Below are positions 33,416-44,578 of a stretch of 64,000 nt of DNA, in pieces. Under the pieces are notes generated by a model that did no database searches, had not been told where the DNA came from, and worked only from the letters and a program-made list of their open reading frames with translations. The position numbers and the translations under genes are program-made. Position 1 is the first letter of the stretch, and every line of letters begins with the position of its first letter. Source of the DNA: Symsagittifera roscoffensis (Eukaryota > Xenacoelomorpha > Acoela > Convolutidae); the NCBI RefSeq assembly GCF_963678635.1, contig NC_087062.1, forward strand, positions 1,800,001 to 1,864,000. The letters are read 5' to 3'.

Positions 33416-34496
33416 GGGAGCTGAGAAGCAATTGGAATCGATGGTGTATCGTTTGACTCAAGAGGAAGGGAGATTCACGTTCCTGACCCCAAGGCTGGAG
33501 AATGTGACCAACAAAACGAGGGAAAGCGCACCTTTCCTGATCAAGCAGATATGAGGGAGGACCAAATCGAGATCTCCGAGAAGAGGGATTTGACGGTGGA
33601 GACGTTCGTTACGTCAGCAAAAAGGATCACTATCGCTGGCTTCTGGAGAGAACATGCAAAGGGCGAATTGAGGACCCGGAAAACACATGAAATCTTCAGA
33701 CTCTTAACTCATGCTGGGAGAACAAGTATATCGATAAGGTATTCTATGCGGGAAATATCAATTTTGAAGCATTCGTGCAGGATCTCTTGAGCACATCGAT
33801 AAACCTGCTGCTTGGTAATGCGGTCTGATCCTTTAGGTGTGATCAGACGGAGTGACTTTTATCTACGGACCCACCGTGTCATATGCCTTCCTGGATCCGC
33901 TTTTGACCGCCTACCGACACTCAGTCGCTTATGTGAGCCTGATCAGCTTTTCGGATGGGACGGCGCTGATTTGGTGCAGACAAGAGAATTTGAGAGCACA
34001 AATGATTGAAACGGTGTTAATCGGAAAACTGAAGGACCAAGAGCTGATAATGCTCAATTTCAATGGCCAGCTGCAGTGGAAAATGAAGGGGAACAAGAGG
34101 GTCCTCATGAGGCCTAGCCGAAACTCTGGAACCTATATCCTGTGGCGAAGAACACTAGAGAAGTCTTGAGAAATCCAGCGTGGAAGAAGAGCTTTGATTT
34201 GGTGGAAAAAGAAATTGAGACAATCCTTGAACGAGACGTGTTACCGGTTACCATCCCGGAGTTCCCGACGGTGAGGTGATTGAAATTGGGGATGAAGAGC
34301 CCAATGGTGGTCCCGTCGATAGATGCTAGAGAGGCTGTTGCAGAAGTTCCGGACAGGTCGGAGACCTGGCAGAACCTCGCAGTTGTGAAATTTTTGGCAC
34401 AACTAACGTGGGACTAGCCATTCTATCTCCAGATTCATACGGAACTACGATGCTGGCGAAGAGAAGCCTTTATGAGCTCCTTTCGGCATAACCACG

Positions 34497-34592
<96 letters not shown>

Positions 34593-35690
34593 GGACGTTC
34601 ACACACAGCTGGGACCCCATATTCATCGGGTATTCGGCGGCAGTGTACTTCCACACATGTGAAATCAAGATAAATTCGTGAACCATTCAAGCCAAGAAGA
34701 TGCGGGGTTCAATACCTCCCAAGTATGAAGTCCGGGAAGTGATTAAACTGCTTGAGAAAGCTGGATTTGAAAACAAAGAGCTGGTATACGATAGCGGGAG
34801 AATGATCGTGGAAGAGGTTCATGTAGTTCTGGAGGACGATATGAAGTTGAGCCCGAGGAGGCAGTAGGCACCTTATGGACGGGTGGAGTTGGAGTTGCAG
34901 CACGAGGGACGAAAGCTGAACGCGGCGGGGGCTCTGTACGTATCCCTAACAGAATATAAAGCAGTAGATCCTGCAACGCCTTCACCCCTGCCAGTCGACT
35001 CGATACTCCTGGGGACAAGAGGATCCTACCATTGGAAAAAAGATTCGAAGACGCACTGGACAGGGAACCAACTGATCGGGAGAGGAAGAAAGGATGGATG
35101 AAACCCTCAGCGAGGCTGGCGAAGATATGGAGCTAGGGCCTACGCCCAATGAAAAAGTGGTGACCGGGATTTTTAGTCCAGGCACCACGCGTGAGTTGCT
35201 ACAAGACTTGAGCGCAGATTATTGGGCGTACACGGTCACACCACCCTTGGGATCCTCTCGGAAGAATCTGGAGTTGTCACTGGCGAGCGAGCCCTCGAAT
35301 TTGGTCATGGTACGCTTGGGTGACACCTTCGGAGGAAACAAATGGTTGATCTTGTATACGCTAGATCAGAAAGGGTGACAGGATATCTTGAGCGAGTTTA
35401 ATCGAAAGGTGGAAAGGGAAGTGAAAATGGATGACTTCAAAGAAGAGCTGTGGGACACTGTAATAAGATTTGAGAACCTGTCTTGATGGCCACGGGACTG
35501 GACGAGAAGGCGAGATAGGAGTTGCTCCGCAAAATGATTCGCTTGCGGGAAACGAAGCCTAATGCCGACCCTAAAAAATAAAAATACAGCTCCACTCTGA
35601 AAGAAAAAATTAGGAATAAAGAATTTAAGACCAAAATTTATTAAAAAACTAAATCTAGTTTCATAATTAAAAATTTTAATAGTCCTAAGA
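33416..35690 (+). pseudogene. Downstream module, unit 0 (left arm), with polyQ
   Basis: Begins EKQLESMVYRLTQEEGRFTF and continues in many short frames: SLISFSDGTALIWCRQE, KLKDQELIMLNF, a poly-Gln tract, RTFTHSWDP, YSAAVYFHTCE, EGRKLNAAGALY and LSADYWAYTVTPPLG. No known fold was recognised. Unit 0 has ~240 bp before the Gln tract that units A and B lack (MLERL joins directly to QQQRTFTHS in those). The module appears joined to the element since its start is continuous with 33,3xx. Stops and shifts make it non-functional. Confidence 0.6.
34499..34591 (+). repeat. CAA(21)CAG(10) microsatellite encoding poly-Gln
   Basis: Twenty-one CAA codons followed by ten CAG codons, 31 Gln in frame MSSFRHNHE-Q31-RTFTHS. 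The right arm has only 24 Gln (12+12), at 48,620-48,691. Length differences between the arms make it a good tag for copy number. Confidence 0.97.
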
Positions 35691-38630
35691 GACAAATGAG
35701 GAAGACCTGGACAAATAAGGGGATTCAGTGAAAATCATGACTGCGCCTCCGAGTGAAGGAGTGAACTCGAGGAAAAGGAAACGAAAGGTAGAAGAGCGAG
35801 TCCATCGGTGGAGGCGGTTCCAGGTAAGAAATTGAAGGCGACGGCTCCAATAGTTCTAGCGAGATGGAAAACGATAGCCTACAAAGGCAACTCAGTGACC
35901 CGAAACTTGGCTGAAGCATTGATCGAGCTGGAAAACGGAACAGTTCCGTGACGGAAGAAGAAATCAAACCCCAAAAGGCGAATGCTAAGAAAGGCTCCGT
36001 CAGTGGACAAATGTGGGAAAAAGACATTGGCAAAGAATGGATCTCTAGTCGACACCATGGATCTCGAGAAAGCAGGTAGCAAGTGACCCCCTCGAAAGAG
36101 GGTTGATGAGAAGTACTGTTCGCCCCTGGTGGATAGTCCTGGATACTGCGAAACAACTGGAGAGTTGCCTGAAAAAAGTTGATTGCGAAAGTCCAGAAAA
36201 GGTCAAAATTGGGCTACCCAACAGTCCTATCAACGATCGCAAGAACGTGGCATGAGCTGAGAAGCAATTGGAATTGATGATGTATCGTCTGACTCAAGAG
36301 GGAGGGAGATGGACATTCCTGAACAAAAGGCTGGAGAATGTGACGAACAAAATGAGGGAAAGCGCACCTTTCCTGATCAAGCAGATATGGGGAGGACCAA
36401 CTCGAGATCTCCGAGAAGAGGGATTTGACGGTGGAGACGTTCGTTACTGCAGCAAATGAGATCACTATCGCTGGCTTCTGGAGAGAACATGCAAAGGGCG
36501 AGTTGATGACCAGGAAAACACATGAAATCTTGAGATTCTTAACTCATGCTGGGAGAAGAAGTATATCGATAAGGTAGTCTATGCGGAAAAACCAATTTCG
36601 AGGCATTCGTGCAGGACTTCTTGAGCACATCGATTAACTTGCTGCTCGCCCTGTATCTGGTGTATCCCCGGCACCTATTCAACATGGGTCCTGTGTACAT
36701 GTTCAGCAGAGGCGTGGAAACCCTCAGAATTGACGGATACTTGACGCTAATGTTATTGACGCATGGGAAGCTGGCGGCATTCAATCGACTGATGAAGTAG
36801 GAGATTCCAAAGCCACACCGAGTCTTGAGTCTTATTCATACAAGTGTGCTGCTGGACTAAAAACCCTACTGATGGAGTACTCCTTGATGCATAATCGAAA
36901 CTTGACAGGATAGAAGAAGAACTCGAGAACCAAAGAGGAGATGAGAGAAGTGAATTGAGTTATGCCTCTTCTGACCGATCTGTGCTTGGCATTGCGGTCT
37001 GATCCTTTAGGGATGATTAGAGGGCTAGGGGAGTGATCAGAGGGCTTTTATCTACAGACCCACCGTGTCATGTGCCTTCCTGGATCCACTCTTGACCGCC
37101 TAAAGACACTCAGTCGCCTCCGTGAGTCTGGTCAGTTTTTTGGATGGCACGGCGCTGAATTGGTGCAGACAAGAGAACTTGAGATCAGAAATGAGTGAAA
37201 CGGTGTTATTCGGAAAAGTGAAGGACCAAGAGTTGATAATGCTCAATTTCAGAGGCCAGCTGCAGTGCAGAATGGGGCGGGGGGAACGAGACGGTCCCAT
37301 TGAAGCCTATCCGAATTTCTGGAACCTATATCCTGTGGCGTGGAGAAATCCAGCGTGGAAGAAGGTTTTTGATTTGGTGAAAAAAGAAATTGAGACAATC
37401 CTTGAACGAGACGTGTTACCGGTTACCATCCCGGAGTTCACCACGGTGAGGTGAATGACACTGGGGATGAATAGCGCAATAGTGGTCCCTTCAATAGATG
37501 CTAGAGAGGCTGCGGAGCAGCAGCAGAGGACGTTCACACACAGCTGGGACCCACTAATCATCGAGTATTCGGCGGCAGTGTACTTCCACACATGTGAAGT
37601 CAAGATAATTTCGTGGACCATTCAAACCAAGAAGATTCGGGGTTCAACGCCTCCCAAGATTGAAGTCCGGGAAGTGATTAAAGTGCTTGAGAAAGCTGAT
37701 TTGAGAACAAAGAGCCAGTATACGATAGCGGGAGAATGATCGTGGAAGAGAGTCATATAGCTCCTAAGGACGATAAGAAGTTGAGCACGAGGAGGCAGTA
37801 GGCACCTTATGGACTGGTGGAGTTGGAGTTGCAGCACGAGGGACGGAAGCTGAACGCGGCGGGGGCTCTGTACTTATCCCTAACAGAATATAAAGCAGTA
37901 GATCCTGGAACGCCTTCACCCCTGTCAGTCGACTCGACACACCTGGGGACAAGAGGATCATTCCAGTGGAAAACAGATTCGAAGACGCTCTCGACAGGGA
38001 ACAACCTGAATCGGGAGAGGAAGAAAGGATGAATGAAACCCTCAGCGAGGCTGGCGAAGATATGGAGCTAGGGGCTACGCCCAATGAAAAGATGGTGACC
38101 GGGGTTTTTAGTCCAGGCACCACGCGTGAGTTGCTACAAGACTTGAGCGCAGATTATTGGGCGTACACGGTCACACCACCCTTGGGATCCTCTCGGAAGA
38201 ATCTGTAGTTGTCACTGGTGAGCGAGCCCTCGAATTTGGTCATGCTACGCTTGGGTGACACCTTCGGAGGAAACAAATGGTTGATCTTGGATACGCTAGA
38301 TCAGAAAGGGTGACAGGATATCTTGAGCGAGTTTAATGGAAAGGTGGAAAGGGAAGTGAAAATGGATAACTTCAAAGAAGAGCTGTGGGACACTGTAGTA
38401 GGATTTGAGAACCTGTCTTGATGGCCACGGGACTGGACGAGAAGGCGAGATAGGAGTCGCTCCGCAAAATGATTCGCTTGCGGGAAACGAAGCCTAATTC
38501 CGAGCCTAAATCATAAAAAGACAGCTCTACTCTGAAAGAAAAAATTAAGAATAAAGAATTTAAGACCGATATTGATTAAAAAATTAAATCTAGTTTCATA
38601 ATTAAAAATATTAATAGTCCTAAGAGTCAA
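35691..38630 (+). pseudogene. Tandem module unit A (~2.94 kb, left arm)
   Basis: Starts with an AT-rich spacer, then an ATG at 35,737 in context GTGAAAATCATGACTGC with a basic start (SRKRKRKVEE), then pieces: APIVLARWKT-like, SDPLERGL, RPWWIVLDTAKQLESCL, MYRLTQEGGRWTFL, LALYLVYPRHLFNMG, DGTALNWCRQE, AWKKVFDLVKKEIET, RTFTHSWDP, EGRKLNAAGALYLSL and EDMELGATPNEK. The protein family is not recognised. The period to unit B is 2,935 bp. Many stops and shifts. Confidence 0.7.
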
Positions 38631-41605
38631 ATGAGGAAGACCTGAACAAATAAGGGGATTCAGTGAAAATCATGACTACGCCCCCGAGTGAAGGAGTGAA
38701 GTCGAGGAAAAGGAAACGGGAGGTAGAAGAGCGAGTCCCTCTAGGGAGGCGGTTCCAGGGAAGAAATTGAAGGAGACGGCTCCAATAGTTCTAGCGAGAT
38801 GGAAAACGACAGCCTACAAAGGCAACTCAGTGACCCGAAAATTGACTGAAGCATTGATCGAGGTGGAAAACACGAAAACTCGTTGACGGACGAAGAATTC
38901 AAACCCCAAAAGGCGAATGCTAAGAAAGGCTCCGTCAGTGGACAAATGTGGGAAATAGACATTGGCAAAGAATGGATTTCTAGTCGACACTATGGGTCTT
39001 GAGAAAGCAGTTAGCAAGTGACCCCTTCGAAAAAGGATTGACAAGAAGTACTGTTCGCCCCTGGTGGATAGTCCTGGATACTGCGAAACAACTGGAGAGT
39101 TGCCTGAAAAAATTTGATTGCGAAGTGTCCAATAAACGTCGAAATTGGGCTACCCAACAGTGCTATCAACGATCGCAGGAACGTGGTGTGAGCTGAGAAG
39201 CCATTAGAATTGATGGTGTATCGTCTGACTCAAGAGGGAGGGAGATGGACTTTCCTGAATCCAAGGCTGTGACGAACAAAATGAGGGAAAGCGCACCTTT
39301 CCTGAACAAGCAGATATGGGGAGGACCAACTCGAGATCTCCGAGAAGAGGGATTTGACGATGGAGACGTTCGTTACGTCAGCAAATGAGATCACTATCGC
39401 TGGCTTCTGGAGAGAACATGCAAAGGGCGAGTTGATGACCAGGAAAACACATGAAATCTTGAAATTCTTAACTCATGCTGGGAGAAGAAGTAAATCGATA
39501 AGGTAGTCTATGCGGAAAAACCAATTTTGAGGCATTCGTGCAGGACTTCTTGAGCACATCGTTTAACTTGCTGCTGGCCCTGTATCTGGTGTATCCCCGG
39601 CACCTATTCAACATGGGTCCTGCGTACATGTTCAGCAGATGCGTGGAAACTCTCAGAATTGACGGATACTTGACGCTAATGTTCTTGACGCATGGGAAGC
39701 TGGCGGCATTCAATCGACTGATGAAGTAGGAGACTCCACATCAGTGCGAAAAGCCACACCGAGTCTTGAGCCTTATTCATACAAGTGTGCTGCTGGACTA
39801 AAAACCCTACTGATGGAGTACTCCTTGATGCATAATCGAAACTTGACAGGATAGGAGAAGAACTCGAGAACCTGAGAGGAGATGAGAGAAGTGAATTGAG
39901 TTATGCCTCTTCTGACCGATCTGTGCTTGGCATTGCGGTCTGATCCTTTAGGGGTGATCAGAGGGCTAGGGGAGTGATCAGAGCGCTTTTATCTACGAAC
40001 CCACCGTGTCATGTGCCTTCCTGGATCCGCTCTTGACCGCCTAAAGACACTCAGTCGCCTCCGTGAGTCTGGTCAGCTTTTTGGATGGGACGGCGCTGAA
40101 TTGGTGCAGACAAGAGAACTTGAGATCAGAAATGAGTAAAACGCTGTTATTCGGAAAAGTGAAGGACCAAGAGTTGATAATGCTCAATTTCAGAGGCCAG
40201 CTGCAGTGCAGAATGGGGCGGGGGGATTGAGAGGGTCCTTTTGAAGCCTACCCGAATTTCTGGAACCTATATCCTGTGGCGTGGAGAAATCCAGCGTGGA
40301 AGAAGATTTTTGATTTGGTGAAAAAGGAAATTGAGACGATCCTTGAACGAGACGTGTTACCGGTTACCATCCCGGAGTTTCCGACGGTGAGGTGAATGAC
40401 ACTGGGGATGAATAGCGCAATGGTGGTCCCGTCGATAGATGCTAGAGAGGCTGTGGAGCAGCAGCAGAGGACGTTCACACACAGCTGCGACCCCCTAATC
40501 ATCGAGTATTCGGCGGCAGTGTACTTCCACACATGTGAAATCAAGATAGTTTCGTGGACCATTCAAACCAAGAAGATGCGGGGTTCAATGCCTCCCAAGA
40601 TTGAAGTCTGGGAAGTGAATAAAGTGCTTGAGATAGCTGGATTTGAAAACAAAGAGCCAGTATACGATAGCGGGAGAATGATCGTGGAAGAGAGTCATAT
40701 AGCTCTGAAGGACGATATGAAGTTGAGCAAGAGGAGTCAGTAGGCACCTTTTGGACTGGTGGAGTTGGAGTTGCATCACAAGGGACGGAAGCTGAACACG
40801 GCGGGGGCTCTGTACGTATCCCTAACAGAATGTAAAGCAGTAGATCCTGCAACGCCTTCACCCCTGTCAGTCGACTCGATACTCCTGGGGACAAGAGGAT
40901 CATTCCAGTGGAAAACAGATTCTTAGACGCTCTCGACAGGGAACAACCTGAATCGGGAGAAGAAGAAAGGATGAATGAAACCCTCAGCGAGGCTGGCGAA
41001 GATATGGAGCTAGAAGCTACGCCCAATGAACAGGTGGTGACCAACAATTTTAGTCACGGCACCACGCGTCAGTTGCTACAAGGCTTGAGCGCAAATTATT
41101 GGGCGGACACGGTCACACCACCCTTGGGATCCCCTCGGAAGAATCTGGAGTTGCCACTGGCGAGCGAGCCCTCGAATATGGGCATGGTACGCTTGAGTGA
41201 TGAAGCAAGGGGAACGAACACCTTCGGAGGAAACAAATGGTTGTTCTTTGATACGCTAGATCAGAAAGGGTGACAGGATATCTCGAGCGAGTTTAATCAA
41301 AAGGTGGAAAGGGAAGTGAATATTGATGACTTCAAAGAAGAGCTGTGGGACACTGTAGTAGGATTTGAGAACCTGTCTTGATGGCCACGGGACTGGACGA
41401 GAAGGCGAGAGAGGAATTGCTCCGCAAAATGATTCGCTTGCGGGAAACAAAGCCTAATGCCGAGCCTAAATGATGTAAGGACAGCTCTACTCTGAAAGAA
41501 AAATTAAGGATAAAAAACTTAAGACCAAAATTTAAAATTGATGATAAAAGTAAATCTAGGTTTATAATTAAAGATATTAATAGTCCTAAGAGTCAAATGA
41601 GGAAG
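38631..41605 (+). pseudogene. Tandem module unit B (~2.96 kb, left arm, then spacer)
   Basis: Same layout as unit A from an ATG at 38,672; shares the ~240-bp internal deletion next to QQQRTFTHS and the same frameshift landmarks. The inverted-repeat arm ends inside it at 40,348, and the rest (40,349-41,605) exists once in the window. Unit A and unit B are closer to each other than to unit 0, so the array grew from a deleted copy. Confidence 0.7.
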
Positions 41606-41622
41606 ACCTGGACAAAGAAAGG

Positions 41623-42071
41623 GATTCAGTGATAATCATGGCTATGCCCCGAGTAAAGGAGTGAGGTCGCGGAAAATGAAACGGGAGTTAGAAGAGCGAG
41701 TCCCTCGGTGGAGGCGGTTTCAGGAAAAATTTTTAAGGAGATGGCTCCAATAGTTCTAGCGAGATGGAAAACGACAGCCTACAAAGGCAAATCTGTGACC
41801 CGAAAGTTGGCTGAACCGTTGATCGAGGTGGAAAGCGCGATAAGTCCGGGGAGCGAAGAAAGGCTCCGTCAGTGGACAAATATGGAAAATAGGCATTGGC
41901 AAAGAATGGATCTCGAGTCGAAATCATGGATCTCGAGAAAGCTGGTAGCAAGTGACCCCCTCGAAAGAGGATTGACGAGAAGTAATGCTCGCCTCTGGTG
42001 GGTAGACCTGGATACTGCGAAAGAACTGGAGAGTTGTCTGAAAAAACTTGATCGCGGGGTGTCCAGAAAAC
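41623..42071 (+). repeat. 449-bp segment identical to 42,272-42,720
   Basis: Starts GATTCAGTGATAATCATGGC and ends at the last known base before the N gap. It appears identical in order to the DNA just after the gap (offset 649). It contains part of module unit C (MAPIVLARWKTTAYKGKSVT). Confidence 0.9.
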
Positions 42072-42271
42072 NNNNNNNNNNNNNNNNNNNNNNNNNNNNN
42101 NNNNNNNNNNNNNNNNNNNNNNNNNNNNNNNNNNNNNNNNNNNNNNNNNNNNNNNNNNNNNNNNNNNNNNNNNNNNNNNNNNNNNNNNNNNNNNNNNNNN
42201 NNNNNNNNNNNNNNNNNNNNNNNNNNNNNNNNNNNNNNNNNNNNNNNNNNNNNNNNNNNNNNNNNNNNNNN
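42072..42271. other. 200-base assembly gap (Ns)
   Basis: Exactly 200 N, the round size commonly used for gaps of unknown length. Any open frame drawn across it is meaningless. Confidence 1.
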
Positions 42272-42790
42272 GATTCAGTGATAATCATGGCTATGCCCCG
42301 AGTAAAGGAGTGAGGTCGCGGAAAATGAAACGGGAGTTAGAAGAGCGAGTCCCTCGGTGGAGGCGGTTTCAGGAAAAATTTTTAAGGAGATGGCTCCAAT
42401 AGTTCTAGCGAGATGGAAAACGACAGCCTACAAAGGCAAATCTGTGACCCGAAAGTTGGCTGAACCGTTGATCGAGGTGGAAAGCGCGATAAGTCCGGGG
42501 AGCGAAGAAAGGCTCCGTCAGTGGACAAATATGGAAAATAGGCATTGGCAAAGAATGGATCTCGAGTCGAAATCATGGATCTCGAGAAAGCTGGTAGCAA
42601 GTGACCCCCTCGAAAGAGGATTGACGAGAAGTAATGCTCGCCTCTGGTGGGTAGACCTGGATACTGCGAAAGAACTGGAGAGTTGTCTGAAAAAACTTGA
42701 TCGCGGGGTGTCCAGAAAACGTCAAAATTGGGCTACCCAACAGAGGGCGGAAGTGAATAAACTAGATTTGAAGAAGGTCTGCATGTAAAG
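42272..42790 (+). pseudogene. Module unit C start, least decayed copy
   Basis: A 143-codon open frame (42,357-42,788) spans a stretch that is broken in units A and B: SGKIFKEMAPIVLARWKTTA, then ESAISPGSEERLRQWTNMEN, SDPLERGLTRSN, LWWVDLDTAKELESCLKKL and a unique end (EVNKLDLKKVCM). From about 42,744 the sequence no longer follows the module. The frame before 42,357 (KMKRELEERVP) is out of phase, so even this copy is shifted. Family unknown. Confidence 0.5.
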
Positions 42791-42856
42791 GTCTGCATGT
42801 GTATCGAATGCTGACGCAGCATATTGGTCGAGACAATTCAGGATTGAGTCTGCCGA

Positions 42857-44578
42857 GTTCAAGGATCGTCCTCAATTTCCTTTTTCACCAAATCAAAAAT
42901 CTTCTTCCACGCTGGATTTCTCCACGCCACAGGATATAGGTTCCAGAAATTCGGGTAGGCTTCAAAAGGACCCTCTCAATCCCCCCGCCCCATTCTGCAC
43001 TGCAGCTGGCCTCTGAAATTGAGCATTATCAACTCTTGGTCCTTCACTTTTCCGAATAACAGCGTTTTACTCATTTCTGATCTCAAGTTCTCTTGTCTGC
43101 ACCAATTCAGCGCCGTCCCCATCCAAAAAGCTGACCAGACTCACGGAGGCGACTGAGTGTCTTTAGGCGGTCAAGAGCGGATCCAGGAAGGCACATGACA
43201 CGGTGGGTTCGTAGATAAAAGCGCTCTGATCACTCCCCTAGCCCCTCTGATCACCCCTAAAGGATCAGACCGCAATGCCAAGCACAGATCGGTCAGAAGA
43301 GGCATAACTCAATTCACTTCTCTCATCTCCTCTCAGGTTCTCGAGTTCTTCTCCTATCCTGTCAAGTTTCGATTATGCATCAAGGAGTACTCCATCAGTA
43401 GGGTTTTTAGTCCAGCAGCACACTTGTATGAATAAGGCTCAAGACTCGGTGTGGCTTTTCGCACTGATGTGGAGTCTCCTACTTCATCAGTCGATTGAAT
43501 GCCGCCAGCTTCCCATGCGTCAAGAACATTAGCGTCAAGTATCCGTCAATTCTGAGAGTTTCCACGCATCTGCTGAACATGTACGCAGGGACCCATGTTG
43601 AATAGGTGCCGGGGATACACCAGATACAGGGCCAGCAGCAAGTTAAACGATGTGCTCAAGAAGTCCTGCACGAATGCCTCAAAATTGGTTTTTCCGCATA
43701 GACTACCTTATCGATTTACTTCTTCTCCCAGCATGAGTTAAGAATTTCAAGATTTCATGTGTTTTTCCTGGTCATCAACTCGCCCTTTGCATGTTCCTCT
43801 CCAGAAGCCAGCGATAGTGATCTCATTTGCTGACGTAACGAACGTCTCCATCGTCAAATCCCTCTTCTCGGAGATCTCGAGTTGGTCCTCCCCATATCTG
43901 CTTGTTCAAGAAAGGTGCGCTTTCCCTCATTTTGTTCGTCACAGCCTTGGATTAGGAAAGTCCATCTCCTCCCTCTTGAGTCAGACGATACACCATCAAT
44001 TCTAATTGCTTCTCAGCTCACGCCACGTTCTTGCGATCGTTGATAGCACTGTTGGGTAGCCCAATTTCGACGTTTATTGGACACTTCGCAATCAAATTTT
44101 TTCAGGCAACTCTCCAGTTGTTTCGCAGTATCCAGGACTATCCACCAGGGGCGAACAGTACTTCTTGTCAATCCTTTTTCGAAGGGGTCACTTGCTAACT
44201 GCTTTCTCGAGACCCATAGTGTCGACTAGAAATCCATTCTTTGCCAATGTCTATTTCCCACATTTGTCCACTGACGGAGCCTTTCTTAGCATTCGCCTTT
44301 TGGGGTTTGAATTCTTCGTCCGTCAACGAGTTTTCGTGTTTTCCACCTCGATCAATGCTTCAGTCAATTTTCGGGTCACTGAGTTGCTTTGTAGGCTGTC
44401 GTTTTCCATCTCGCTAGAACTATTGGAGCCGTCTCCTTCAATTTCTTCCCTGGAACCGCCTCCCTAGAGGGACTCGCTCTTCTACCTCCCGTTTCCTTTT
44501 CCTCGACTTCACTCCTTCACTCGGGGGCGTAGTCATGATTTTCACTGAATCCCCTTATTTGTTCAGGTCTTCCTCATT
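42857..44578 (-). pseudogene. Module unit B, right-arm partial copy
   Basis: Mirrors 38,631-40,348. One stretch near 44,165-44,467 reads open in the antisense direction, which is a shadow. Same stops and shifts as the left copy. Confidence 0.65.

Larger units (their letters stand above)
27670..40348 (+). repeat. Left arm of a giant inverted repeat (12.7 kb)
   Basis: Every open frame from 27,670 to 40,348 has a near-identical partner on the opposite strand at 42,857-55,520. Paired positions sum to 83,190 up to the poly-Gln tract, then 83,211, drifting to 83,206 by small indels. I counted about ten amino-acid differences in the compared frames (for example WDQ/WDE, PVT/PVA, RKL/REL). The outer edge lies at GTATGCATC (27,671) and the inner edge at ACGATCCTTGAAC (40,336-40,348). 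Confidence 0.95.
40349..42856. other. Spacer of the inverted repeat
   Basis: Holds the end of module unit B, unit C copies, the N gap and ~110 bp of unrelated DNA (42,744-42,856). The last part includes a small hairpin, ATGCTG-ACG-CAGCAT (42,808-42,822), close to the point where the sequence turns back. Confidence 0.7.

Noticed and set aside
34435-34690. Poly-Cys and poly-Leu proteins
   Set aside because: Antisense readings of the CAA/CAG tract.
20966-35700. LTR pair for the main element
   Set aside because: No matching long direct repeat was found by eye; the AT-rich spacer near 35,560-35,700 belongs to the tandem module instead.
41708-42313. 201-residue frame with unknown residues
   Set aside because: Runs through the N gap; the middle is not sequence.
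44165-44467. 100-residue plus-strand protein
   Set aside because: Antisense of module unit B in the right arm.
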